Source: Nocardioides dokdonensis FR1436
GTDB taxonomy: Bacteria > Actinomycetota > Actinomycetes > Propionibacteriales > Nocardioidaceae
Length of the DNA stretch: 64,000 bases
Reading direction: 5' to 3'
Assembly: GCF_001653335.1 (NCBI RefSeq)
Contig: NZ_CP015079.1
Span: 1,550,001 to 1,614,000, forward strand
The translations under genes were made by a program, and so were the position numbers. This document shows positions 16,205-24,225 of the stretch, one piece after another. Position 1 is the stretch's first letter. Each line of letters opens with the position of its first letter. Under the pieces are notes generated by a model. That model made no database searches and had not been told where the DNA came from. It saw only the letters and a program-made list of their open reading frames with translations.

Positions 16205-17644
16205 ATGAGCACCCCCGCCCGCTCCGGACTCCTCGACCGGCACATCGCCTTCCTCGAGGCGCTGCGCGCGGCCGGGCTCCCGGTCTCCCTGGCTGAGGAC
16301 CTCGACGCGGTCGCGGTGCTCACCGCACTGCCGTGGGACGACCGCGACGTGGTGCGCGAGGGGTACGCCGCCGCGGTGGTGAAGAAGCACGCCCAGCGGC
16401 CCACCTTCGACGCGCTGTTCGACCTCTACTTCCCGCGCCTCGTCGGCGACGGCGCCACCCACCTGGCCGGCGCGCCCGACGACGCCGACGACGGCGCGAC
16501 GAGGGACGGCGACGCGGAGGCCCGGGACGCTCCCCCCGGGACGGTCCGCGACAACGCCGCGGCGCTCGCGGACGTGCGCGAACGGATCGCCGAGGCCCTG
16601 GCCGCCGGCGACGAGCAGGCGCTGGCCCGGCTGGCCGCCGAGGTCGTGGGCCGCTTCGGCGCGATGCCCGGGCGCGGGCCCGGGCTGTCGTCGTGGTCGG
16701 CCTACACCGCCTTGCAGCGCGTCGCGCCCGGTGAGCTGGTCGACCGGATCGTGGCCGGTCTGCTCGCCGAGGGCCGCGGCCAGGAGGAGGCCGAGCGGGG
16801 TGCGGCCCAGCGCATCGGCGGCTTCACCCGCAGCGTCGAGGCCGACGCCCGGCGCCGCATCGGGGAGGAGAAGGGCGCCGACCACGTGGCCCAGGTCGCG
16901 TTGCGCCCCAGCATCGACCGCCTCGACTTCCTGCAGATGCGGCGCACCGACCTCGAGCAGATGCGGCGCGAGATCTACCCGCTGGCGCGGCGGCTCGCGA
17001 CCCGGCTGACCCAGGAGCACCACGCGCAGCGGCGCGGTCCCCTGGACTTCCGGCGTACCGTGCGCGCCTCGGTCTCGACCGGAGGGGTGCCGCTGACCAC
17101 CCACCACAAGCCCAAGCGCCCGCACCGCAGCGAGCTCGTGGTGCTCTGCGACGTCTCGGGCAGCGTCGCGAACTTCGCCCAGTTCACGCTGCTGCTGGTC
17201 TTCGCGCTGCGCGAGCAGTTCACCAAGGTGCGCGCCTTCACCTTCATCGACCACGTCCACGAGGTCACCCACCACTTCCAGCCCGGCGCCGACGTCGTCG
17301 ACGTGATGGCCGACCTCGCGGCCAGCGCCTCGCACGCGGCGCTGTGGGGACGCACCAACTACGGGCGCGCCATCGAGAAGTTCGCCGAGCGGCACGCCGA
17401 CGCCATCGGCCCGCGCACGTCCCTGCTCGTGCTCGGCGACGCCCGGTCGAACTACTCCGACCTGGGTCTGGAGACCCTGCGCGACCTGGCCGACCAGTGC
17501 CGGCACGCCTGGTGGCTCAACCCCGAGCACCGACGCCACTGGGACACCGGCGACTCGGCTGCCACCCGGTACGGCGAGGTGGTCCCGATGGTGGAGTGCC
17601 GCAACCTCAACCAGCTCTCGGAGCTGGTGCACGACCTGCTCTGA
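16205..17644 (+). CDS. CoxE-like VWA domain protein
   Basis: A 479-residue protein. The N-terminal half is helical. The C-terminal half is a von Willebrand A-like domain beginning ELVVLCDVSGSVANFAQF (MIDAS DxSxS), with GRTNYGRAIEKF and LLVLGDARSNYSD, matching CoxE-type proteins. It works with MoxR/CoxD ATPases in maturation of target enzymes. It lies 5 nt after the MoxR gene, so the two form an operon. A strong palindromic block follows the stop codon. The target enzyme is not evident from neighbours. Confidence 0.9.
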   Translation: MSTPARSGLLDRHIAFLEALRAAGLPVSLAEDLDAVAVLTALPWDDRDVVREGYAAAVVKKHAQRPTFDALFDLYFPRLVGDGATHLAGAPDDADDGATRDGDAEARDAPPGTVRDNAAALADVRERIAEALAAGDEQALARLAAEVVGRFGAMPGRGPGLSSWSAYTALQRVAPGELVDRIVAGLLAEGRGQEEAERGAAQRIGGFTRSVEADARRRIGEEKGADHVAQVALRPSIDRLDFLQMRRTDLEQMRREIYPLARRLATRLTQEHHAQRRGPLDFRRTVRASVSTGGVPLTTHHKPKRPHRSELVVLCDVSGSVANFAQFTLLLVFALREQFTKVRAFTFIDHVHEVTHHFQPGADVVDVMADLAASASHAALWGRTNYGRAIEKFAERHADAIGPRTSLLVLGDARSNYSDLGLETLRDLADQCRHAWWLNPEHRRHWDTGDSAATRYGEVVPMVECRNLNQLSELVHDLL

Positions 17645-17648
17645 GCGA

Positions 17649-17729
17649 AGGCGTGGGGGTGAACCCGTAGGCGTTCGGGTGGTGCAACACCCCCACGCCT
17701 ACGGATTCCCCGGGTACCCGGGGAATCCG
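17649..17729 (+). terminator. palindromic block at a convergent junction, probable bidirectional terminator
   Basis: Two stems share one right arm: AGGCGTGGGGGTG (17649-17661) pairs with 17688-17700, or CCGTAGGCGT (17665-17674) with ACGCCTACGG (17695-17704). Directly after comes a perfect 28-nt palindrome, 17702-17729, with core CCCGGGTACCCGGG. The block fills the gap between the converging CoxE and hydrolase-like genes. It could end transcription from both sides; no T-runs are present. Confidence 0.75.
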
Positions 17730-17741
17730 CGACCGACGGGC

Positions 17742-19160
17742 TCAGCCGCCGAGGTAGCCCAGGGCGGTGAGGCGGGCCAGCTCGGCCACCAGGGCGGGGT
17801 GGGTGGAGGCGTCGGCGGCCCGGCCGCCGGCGACGTACACCTCGCCGCGGCGTCCGTGCCGCGGCGCGGGCTCGCCGGCGGCGAGGGCCCCCTCGGGCGT
17901 GGGGAGGTCGGGATCCTGGCCGTCGGGGTCCTGGCCGTCGAAGACGACGGTGAGCCGGTTGTCGGCGCCGGCGTTGATGAGCGAGCCGAGCAGGGCGACC
18001 GGGTCGTAGCGGTCCTCGAGGCTCAGCACCCGGGTACCGGCCGGGATCCGGGGCACCTGTGCGGCGGGGGCACCCGCGGTGACGACCTGCTCGATCACGA
18101 ACGCCTCCGAGGTCACGGTGGCCGCGACCTCGGCCGCCGTGGCGCCGCCGTGGGCGCCGCCGACGAGCATCACGCGGGCGCCGGGGGTGTCCTGGACCGC
18201 CTGCTCGACCGAGCGCACCACCACGTCGGCGTACGCCGCGCGGTCGCCGCTGACCAGGCGCAGCCGGCCGGGGCGCCCGGTGTCGGGGCCGGCCAGGTAG
18301 GCGATGAAGCGACCGCCCCCGACCGCCCGCACCTCGACGCTGGAGCGGGTGTGCTGGAGCGTGACCAGCAGCTCCTCGAGGCTGCCGGGAGCCCGCTCGC
18401 CGGCCGCCTCGACGTGGCCGGGGCCCGATCCGGCGGTCGAGCCGGCGGTCGAGCCGGACGCCGGGGCGTCCACGGGGTCGAGCAGGCCACCGGCGATGTC
18501 GCGGGCGGCGGCCCCGACGTCGATGCCCAGGTCGTCGATGCCGACCGCGCGCAGGCCGCCCGCGGCGGCGAGCCGCGCGTCGTCGCGGGCCAGGGCGCCG
18601 ACGGTGAGCAGGGAGCGCATCTGGAGACCGTCGAGCAGCCCGCCCCCACCGCTGCTGACGTGCTCCATCAGCTCGGGGTTGTTCTCGGCGAGCTCACCCA
18701 GGTAGGTCGCGAACCCGTCGCGGTCCAGCGCGTCGGTCTCGATCAGTCCCGCCGAGACGATCGCCCCACCCAGCGCCACCTCCGGTGCCAGGTAGCCGAT
18801 CGCCCGCCCGGCGATCGAGCCGAGCGTCTCGTACGCCGCGGACTGCAGCTCGTCGATCCAGCGGTAGGTCAGCACCGTCGCCCGGACCACGAGCGCGTCG
18901 GCGTCCAGCTCGACCGAGCGGCCCAGCAGGCCGTGCCGGCCGGTGGTCGCGGCGCGGATCTCGGTCTCGGCCTCGGACCAGGTGCTGGGCGACAGCGGCG
19001 CGGAGCCGGTGACCTCGGGGTCGGCCAGCACCTCGACGCCCAGCCGGGAGCGCCCACGCAGGTCCGCGCCCGCGGTGTCGAACAGGTCCGCCAGGCGCAG
19101 CATCCGGTCGTACTTCTCGTCGAGGTCGGCGCGCTCCACGGCGCTCGGGTGCTCGCTCAC
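17742..19160 (-). CDS. helical alpha/beta-hydrolase-like protein lacking the nucleophile (module A)
   Basis: A 472-residue protein paralogous to the one at 22282-23715. The N-terminal 150 residues are helical (YDRMLRLADLFDTAGADLR, AETEIRAATTGRHGLL), followed by a middle region and a C-terminal alpha/beta-hydrolase-like part with FIAYLAGPD and VVTAGAPAAQVPRIPAGTRVLSLED. At the nucleophile elbow it reads VGGAHGGATAAE where the paralog has AGHSQGGMQAAQ, so the serine is replaced and lipase/esterase activity is unlikely. An inserted repeat GSTAGSTAGSG lies in the middle. The GTG start follows the EspG-like gene with no gap (TGAGTG). It is part of a WXG / EspG-like / hydrolase-like operon. Function is unknown; a secreted or structural role with type VII secretion is inferred. 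Confidence 0.8.
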   Translation of the reverse strand: MSEHPSAVERADLDEKYDRMLRLADLFDTAGADLRGRSRLGVEVLADPEVTGSAPLSPSTWSEAETEIRAATTGRHGLLGRSVELDADALVVRATVLTYRWIDELQSAAYETLGSIAGRAIGYLAPEVALGGAIVSAGLIETDALDRDGFATYLGELAENNPELMEHVSSGGGGLLDGLQMRSLLTVGALARDDARLAAAGGLRAVGIDDLGIDVGAAARDIAGGLLDPVDAPASGSTAGSTAGSGPGHVEAAGERAPGSLEELLVTLQHTRSSVEVRAVGGGRFIAYLAGPDTGRPGRLRLVSGDRAAYADVVVRSVEQAVQDTPGARVMLVGGAHGGATAAEVAATVTSEAFVIEQVVTAGAPAAQVPRIPAGTRVLSLEDRYDPVALLGSLINAGADNRLTVVFDGQDPDGQDPDLPTPEGALAAGEPAPRHGRRGEVYVAGGRAADASTHPALVAELARLTALGYLGG

Positions 19161-20132
19161 TCAGCTCACCTCGGCCAGCACCGGTGCCAGGTCCGCGGCC
19201 AGGCCGGCGGGCTCGACCCGCACCACCTCGACGCGGTGCGCCCCGGCGAGCGTGTGCGGGCGCAGGGCGTGCCACCCGTCGTCGAGCAGCACCCACGACA
19301 CGACGCCGGCCACGGTGGTCTCGGCGCCGGAGACGTCCGCGACGAGGGCTCGCAGGCGCCCGCGGGTCTCGCCCACCAGGGCCGCCAGCGCGCCGGTCGC
19401 CGCGACCTCGTCGAGGGGGGCGTCCCGCTCGTCGAGCAGCGCACCGGGCTGCTGGGCGACCAGCACCGGCAGCAGGTCGGCGCGGTCGCTGCGCAGCGCC
19501 TCCCCGACGGCGTCGAGCAGCTCGTAGGGCACGTCGAGGCGCGCCGGCACGGCGCTGTCGCCGACCGCCAGGTCCTCGGGCAGCACCGCGACCCGGCCCA
19601 GCTCCAGCGGCCACTGCGCCACGCCGAACCACGCCAGCTCGAAGACCAGCCCGTCGACCGTCGCCAGTGTGGCGACCGCGTCACCCGCCTGCCGGTGCCA
19701 GGCCCGGGCCCGCAGCCCGCCGACGGCCACGTCCAGGTCGAGGGCCACCTCGGGGGTGGCGAGCAGCCCCACCGCCCCCACGAGACCGTCGTCGACCTGG
19801 TCGCCCAGGAGGAGCCCCCGTCGGGCCAGGCTCTCGTCGGCATCGTGCAGCGACGCCAGCGCTGCGGCGTACGCCGCGCTGCTCGGGTCGGCGCCGGCGT
19901 CCGAGCCGCCCCCGAGCCGGTCCGCCAGCCCGCCGGCCTCCGACGCGCCGGCCTCGCTGCCGTCGGGTGCGTCGACGCCGGCAGCACCGGCCAGGTCGAA
20001 GGGCAGGGGTGCGCCGCCGGCGGCGGCCGCGACCCGCTGCAGCTCGCGGAGCGTGAGGGTGACCCGGCGCGGGAGCGCCTCGAGCAGGGTCGGGGCCGCG
20101 GGCGGTGGGGTGCTCAGGTCGATGGTGGGCAC
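19161..20132 (-). CDS. EspG-like protein (putative type VII secretion chaperone)
   Basis: A 323-residue protein with a pattern I recognise as EspG-like (ESX secretion-associated). It has an N-terminal LTLRELQRVAAAAGG strand-helix, then SLARRGLLLGDQVDDGLVGA and LLATPEVALDLDV, which parallel REQGIVVNDAV and LAAPDLEV of EspG5, and ends with SWVLLDDGWHAL and a helix. EspG proteins bind PE-PPE cargo in mycobacteria and hand it to the ESX machine. The GTG start has GGGAGGA 6 nt upstream. It sits between a WXG-motif gene (57 nt upstream) and the hydrolase-like gene (immediately downstream). No PE or PPE gene is in the window. The fold assignment is by eye and moderate. Confidence 0.6.
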   Translation of the reverse strand: MPTIDLSTPPPAAPTLLEALPRRVTLTLRELQRVAAAAGGAPLPFDLAGAAGVDAPDGSEAGASEAGGLADRLGGGSDAGADPSSAAYAAALASLHDADESLARRGLLLGDQVDDGLVGAVGLLATPEVALDLDVAVGGLRARAWHRQAGDAVATLATVDGLVFELAWFGVAQWPLELGRVAVLPEDLAVGDSAVPARLDVPYELLDAVGEALRSDRADLLPVLVAQQPGALLDERDAPLDEVAATGALAALVGETRGRLRALVADVSGAETTVAGVVSWVLLDDGWHALRPHTLAGAHRVEVVRVEPAGLAADLAPVLAEVS

Positions 20133-20189
20133 GAGGTCCTCCCGTCGGTGGGGGTGGGGGGAGTGGTGGGGGCGGGGGTCACGGGCCGC

Positions 20190-20642
20190 TCACAGCCCCG
20201 GCAGCTCGAGGTCGAGCCAGTCTGGGTGACCCGGTGGCGGCAGCTCGGTCGCGAGGAGGCGCAGGTCGTCCGGGTCGGGCTCACGCACGATCCCGACGGC
20301 CCGGTCGGCCTCGGCGTGGGCGCGCACGGCGGCGACCCGGGCCTCGGCCTCGGCGCGCACCGACGTCGCTCGCCGCTCGCGCTCGGCGATCGCCTCACGC
20401 AGCCGGTCCACCTCGTGCAGGTGCCGCTCGAGCGCCTGCGCGGCACCGTCGTGGTGGGTCGCGGCCTGGCGCAGGTGCCCGGCGCGCTCACGCACCCGCT
20501 CCCGCATCGACTCGGCGGCGCGCCCGCTCCAGCCGACGGACTCGGCCTGGGCGACCAGCCGGTCCGCGAGGGCCCGGACGTCGGCGCCCTGCTCGCGCAG
20601 CTGATCCACGCGCCTGCGCATCACGTCGGTGTCGCCGTACAC
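20190..20642 (-). CDS. WXG-motif helical protein, module A
   Basis: A 150-residue helical protein starting GTG TAC GGC GAC with GGAGG about 10 nt upstream. Its first 90 residues look like a WXG100 hairpin: a long helix, VGWSGRAAESMRERVRE (WSG at the turn, about residues 36-38), and a second helix HLRQAATHHDGAAQALERHL. Unlike EsxA/B it continues with a charged coiled-coil-like helix and ends ELPPPGHPDWLDLELPGL. The paralog at 23712-24107 has the same order and a matching tail. It is first in the operon with the EspG-like and hydrolase-like genes. It has no Tyr-x-x-x-Asp/Glu secretion signal. Confidence 0.75.
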   Translation of the reverse strand: MYGDTDVMRRRVDQLREQGADVRALADRLVAQAESVGWSGRAAESMRERVRERAGHLRQAATHHDGAAQALERHLHEVDRLREAIAERERRATSVRAEAEARVAAVRAHAEADRAVGIVREPDPDDLRLLATELPPPGHPDWLDLELPGL

Positions 20643-20751
20643 GTCGCACCTGCCTCCTCCGCCCGGACGGTTCCCCTGCTCTTCTCGGCCAAACGCCGGA
20701 CCAGACCGGCGGACACCCGGCATCCTTCCACCAGCTCCCGACGTGGGCGTC

Positions 20752-20771
20752 GTCACATCGGTCGACGTGAC
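20752..20771. promoter_or_regulatory. inverted repeat between divergent module A and beta-propeller genes
   Basis: GTCACATCG GT CGACGTGAC is an imperfect palindrome (8 of 9 pairs) in the 185-nt divergent intergenic region. Its symmetry and place suit a regulator binding site; no regulator is known. Confidence 0.4.
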
Positions 20772-20827
20772 CCGCGGCACGCCCGGGTCGTTGGACCGCC
20801 GTCGGACCTGCAGCGAGAGGACCCCCC

Positions 20828-22264
20828 TTGTCACGCCCCACCCCCGGTACCGGACCGCACGCCCCCGAGCCGGACGCCACGGACCCGCAGGTGCGCCGCG
20901 GCCCGAGCCCGCGCGGACTCGTCGTGACCCCGGCCCCGACCCCGGTCCTGGTCCTGACCCTGGCTCTGGCTCTGTGCCTGGGGCTGGGGCTCGCCGGGGC
21001 GGTGCCGGTCGCCGCCACCGGCGCTCCGGGCGGACCGGCCCCCGCGGCGGCGAGCCTGCTCGCCGGGGCGTCGGACCCCGTCGCCGCGACCGGCCGGCGC
21101 AGCACCGGCACCGCGAAGGTGGGCCGCAAGAAGCGCCGCGTGGTCTTCGTGGGCAACAACTGGGACGGCACCGCCGACCTGCTGCGCCCGCGCTCCTTCA
21201 CGCGGGTCGCCCGCATCGACGTCGTCCCCGACCGCGACGAGCGGATGCGCGAGATCCTCACCAACCCGGTGCGCACGGCGTTCTACGCCGCCATCCAGCA
21301 GTTCATCGGCGAGGGCCACGACCAGCTGGTCGACGACATGTACTCCTCCAACGACGGCCGCCTGCTCGTGGTGTCGCGGCCCTCGTTCGCCGACGTGGTC
21401 GCGATCGACCTGCGCACCCGCGAGATCGTGTGGCGCTTCGCCGTCGACGGCTACCGCTCCGACCACATGGCGCTCTCGCCCGACGGGCGGACCGTGGTCG
21501 TCTCGGCCTCGACCGGCAACGTCGTGCACGCCCTGGACGTGAAGACCGGCGAGGAGGTCGGTCGCTTTGAGTCCGGCGGCTCCCCGCACGAGAGCGTCTT
21601 CATCGATGGCGGCCGCACGATCCTGCACGCCAGCATCGGCATGGTCTACACGCCCTTCGACCAGCCGGTCCTGGACCCGACGAAGGACGACCGGGTCCTC
21701 CTGCTCGTCGACGCGCGCACCTTCGAGGTCAAGCGTCGCTACGACCTGCGCGCCGCGCTCGACGAGGCCGGCCTGGAGGACACGTCGACGGCGGTGCGTC
21801 CGCTGACCCTCTCGCCGGACGAGAAGCAGGTCTACTTCCAGCTCTCCTTCATGCACGGCTTCGTGCAGATGGACCGCCGCACCGGTGCGATCGTGCGCGT
21901 CAAGGAGCTGCCCGACCTCGTCCCCGACGTGCCGCGCGAGCAGTACCTGCTCGACTCGGCGCACCACGGGATCGCCATGGATCCCGCCGGGCGCCGGCTC
22001 TGCGTCGCGGGCACGATGTCCGACTACGTCACCGTCGTCGACGCCAGGACCTTCGAGCACACCGAGCTCGTCGTGCGCGAGGGCGGCAAGCCCTACTGGG
22101 TCACGCCGAGCCACGACGGCCGGTTCTGCTACATCTCCTGGAGCGGCACCGACGAGATCTCCCAGGTCTCCTACCGCACCGGCGAGGTCGTGCGGACCAC
22201 GGCCGTGGGCGACCACCCGCAGCGGGTGCGCAACGGCGTCGTCCGCAAGCGCTACCTGCGCTGA
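20828..22264 (+). CDS. exported YncE-like beta-propeller protein
   Basis: A 478-residue protein with a proline-rich N-terminus, one long hydrophobic segment (PVLVLTLALALCLGLGLAGAV, about residues 40-60) acting as signal or anchor, and a propeller of repeated blades. Blades carry SSNDGRLLVVSRPSFADVVAIDL, LSPDGRTVVVSASTGNVVHALD, MDPAGRRLCVAGTMSDYVTVVD and SHDGRFCYISWSGTDEI, as in YncE/PQQ-like propellers. The function is probably binding at the cell surface; no catalytic residues are evident. The start is a TTG at 20828 with AGAGGA 6 nt upstream. It is divergent from module A and converges with module B, so it lies between the two WXG/hydrolase-like modules. Confidence 0.8.
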   Translation: MSRPTPGTGPHAPEPDATDPQVRRGPSPRGLVVTPAPTPVLVLTLALALCLGLGLAGAVPVAATGAPGGPAPAAASLLAGASDPVAATGRRSTGTAKVGRKKRRVVFVGNNWDGTADLLRPRSFTRVARIDVVPDRDERMREILTNPVRTAFYAAIQQFIGEGHDQLVDDMYSSNDGRLLVVSRPSFADVVAIDLRTREIVWRFAVDGYRSDHMALSPDGRTVVVSASTGNVVHALDVKTGEEVGRFESGGSPHESVFIDGGRTILHASIGMVYTPFDQPVLDPTKDDRVLLLVDARTFEVKRRYDLRAALDEAGLEDTSTAVRPLTLSPDEKQVYFQLSFMHGFVQMDRRTGAIVRVKELPDLVPDVPREQYLLDSAHHGIAMDPAGRRLCVAGTMSDYVTVVDARTFEHTELVVREGGKPYWVTPSHDGRFCYISWSGTDEISQVSYRTGEVVRTTAVGDHPQRVRNGVVRKRYLR

Positions 22265-22281
22265 GCGCTCGTGCGGGCCGG

Positions 22282-23715
22282 TCACGGCTCGCGGGTGATC
22301 CGGTAGATCGTGTGCGCCACCCCGCCGGGCGGCTCGGGGCCGAGGAAGCCGGCCTCGTGCAGGCTGCGCACCTGCTCGACCACGCTCGGGTCGGTGCTGG
22401 CGTCGGCCGCCGCGGCCCCGGCGGCGTACGCCGCGAAGCCGTGGTGGCCCAGCACGTCGCCGCCCGTGAGCCGACCGGCGTCGAAGGTCAGCGTCACCTG
22501 CTCCCGCGAGTCCGGGTTCGGTGCGCCGTCGAGCAGGGGCACCACGTCGCCGTGCTGCTCCAGCGACAGCACGTGGCTGCCGGGCGGGAAGGGCGCCAGC
22601 TGGGCGGTCGGTGCGCCGGCGGTCACGACGTGGGTGACGTCGTAGCCGTGGTCCTGCCCGAGCAGCTGCGCGGCCTGCATGCCGCCCTGTGAGTGACCCG
22701 CGAGCAGCACCGGTTCGCCGGCTCCGACGCCGGCGTGCGCCAGGGCCGCCAGGACACCGGCGCCGTAGGCGGTGCTCGCCGCCGCGACCAGGTGCAGGTT
22801 GGTGCCCATGTCGCGCACGTCGCCGTCCTGGGTCCAGGGCCACGTCGTCATGTCGTCCGTGCCGGGCAGGTAGACCACGTGCCGCCGCTGTCCGTCCGCA
22901 CCCGTGAACGACTGGACCTCGACGGTCCCGTTCATCTCCGGGCGGTCGGGGCCGGACAGCGCGCTGAGCTGGGCCAGGTGCTCGACGAGGTCGGCCACGC
23001 TGCGCGGTGACCTCGCCGACGCCTCGACCCGGACGCCGGGCAGCGGCGTCGTGCGGGCGCGACCGGCGCCGTACAGCGCCGCGAGCAACCGGGGGTCGAG
23101 GAGACCGCCGGCGCCCCCGGCCAGCCGCTCGACCAGGCGGGGGTTCGTGGTGAGCCAGTCCCCGGCCCGGGCACCGGACCGCGCCGCCTGCCGACGCAGG
23201 GCGTCCTGGGCCGTGGGTGGCAGGTGCGGCCACAGCAGCGTGGCCGTCGCGGTCGTGCCGGCCACGCGCGGCGCCCACAGCGGCGCCGTCACGAAGAGGG
23301 CGTGGCCCACGCCGAGACCCAGCGTCAGACCGACGAGCTGGTCCAGCGCGGCCAGCGAGACCTCGGCCAGGTCGTCGCTCTCCTGCAGCAGCCGCACCGC
23401 CAGCCGCACCGCCCGCGCGTCCAGCTCCCACCCGAGCGCCTCGACCAGCACCCCGTCCGGCCCGGTGGTGGCCGCCAGCACCTCGCGCTCCGCCGCGGCG
23501 AAGGTGAGCGGTGCCAGCAGCGCCGAGGCCAGCAGGTCGTCGTCGAGCAGGGTGGCGGCACCCACCGCGGACCAGTGGCGCATCCGGTCACCGGCGACGT
23601 CGAGCTCCCCGGCGAGGGCGAGCACCCGGTCGTACGTCGCCGTCAGCCCCGCCACGCCTCCGCTCACCGACACGACCCGGGCGCCGTCCCCGGTGACGTC
23701 CCCGCTCCCGCTCAT
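22282..23715 (-). CDS. helical alpha/beta-hydrolase-like protein with intact GHSQGG (module B)
   Basis: A 477-residue paralog of the 17742-19160 protein. N-terminal helices (YDRVLALAGELDVAGDRMR, AEREVLAATTGPDGVL) match it closely. The C-terminal hydrolase-like part has the strand RHVVYLPGTDDMTTW, nucleophile elbow LLAGHSQGGMQAAQ (near residue 340) and VLSLEQHGDVVPLLDG, where Asp could be the acid and the GHHGF segment the histidine. It looks catalytically competent as an esterase or lipase. Its ATG overlaps the stop of the upstream WXG-motif gene (ATGA), so the two are made together. Secretion through the ESX system is inferred from the partner; no classical signal peptide is seen. Confidence 0.8.
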   Translation of the reverse strand: MSGSGDVTGDGARVVSVSGGVAGLTATYDRVLALAGELDVAGDRMRHWSAVGAATLLDDDLLASALLAPLTFAAAEREVLAATTGPDGVLVEALGWELDARAVRLAVRLLQESDDLAEVSLAALDQLVGLTLGLGVGHALFVTAPLWAPRVAGTTATATLLWPHLPPTAQDALRRQAARSGARAGDWLTTNPRLVERLAGGAGGLLDPRLLAALYGAGRARTTPLPGVRVEASARSPRSVADLVEHLAQLSALSGPDRPEMNGTVEVQSFTGADGQRRHVVYLPGTDDMTTWPWTQDGDVRDMGTNLHLVAAASTAYGAGVLAALAHAGVGAGEPVLLAGHSQGGMQAAQLLGQDHGYDVTHVVTAGAPTAQLAPFPPGSHVLSLEQHGDVVPLLDGAPNPDSREQVTLTFDAGRLTGGDVLGHHGFAAYAAGAAAADASTDPSVVEQVRSLHEAGFLGPEPPGGVAHTIYRITREP

Positions 23716-24107
23716 ACGACGGCTCCGAGCAGGCCGGCCACGTCGACCTCCAGCCACGCTCGGTGCCCCGACGGCGGCGGCACGAACCGGTCCACGGGCC
23801 ACCGCTCGGTGAGGCCGTCGAGCAGCCGGGCGACCCGGCGCTCGATGCCGGCGATCAGCTCCTGGCGCCGCGCCACCTCGCGCGCGTGCCGCTCCAGCGC
23901 CGCGGCGGCGTCCTCGTGGCGCACCGCCGTGCGGCGCAGCGCCGCGGCCCGGTCGCGGACCCGGCCGCGCAGCGCGTCGGCTGCCAGGCCGGTCCACGCG
24001 GTGGCCTCGGTGAGCGCGACCAGCCGGTCGGCCTCGGCACGGATCTCGTCGCCCTGGTCGCGCAGGACGTCAGCCAGTCGACGGATGGCTGCGGGGTCGC
24101 CGTGCAC
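23712..24107 (-). CDS. WXG-motif helical protein, module B
   Basis: A 131-residue paralog of the 20190-20642 protein. It starts GTG CAC GGC GAC with GGAGG 5 nt upstream. The order is the same: helix (IRRLADVLRDQGDEIRAEAD), TEATAWTGLAADALRGR with WTG at the turn, helix, charged helix, and a tail VPPPSGHRAWLEVDVAGLLG that mirrors the PPPGHPDWLDLELPGL tail of module A. The conserved tail suggests a shared binding partner. The stop overlaps the hydrolase-like start. Two-gene modules of a WXG protein plus a larger enzyme-like protein resemble type VII secretion substrates with their partner. Confidence 0.75.
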   Translation of the reverse strand: MHGDPAAIRRLADVLRDQGDEIRAEADRLVALTEATAWTGLAADALRGRVRDRAAALRRTAVRHEDAAAALERHAREVARRQELIAGIERRVARLLDGLTERWPVDRFVPPPSGHRAWLEVDVAGLLGAVV

Positions 24108-24225
24108 GAGGGCCTCCGGGCGGGACGGGGGTGGGTCCTCGTCGGGTGCCCGAGCGTCCGGGTCGGCAAACGGGCCGGCCGCGCGGGTGTGGAGGAGCGC
24201 CTGCGCGGCCCGCGCCCTGCGGGTG

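Noticed and set aside
17679..20927. Plus-strand frame of 1082 codons opposite module A
   Set aside because: It is antisense to three supported genes, has the Gly/Arg/Val-rich composition of an antisense frame in high-GC DNA, and no recognisable domain.
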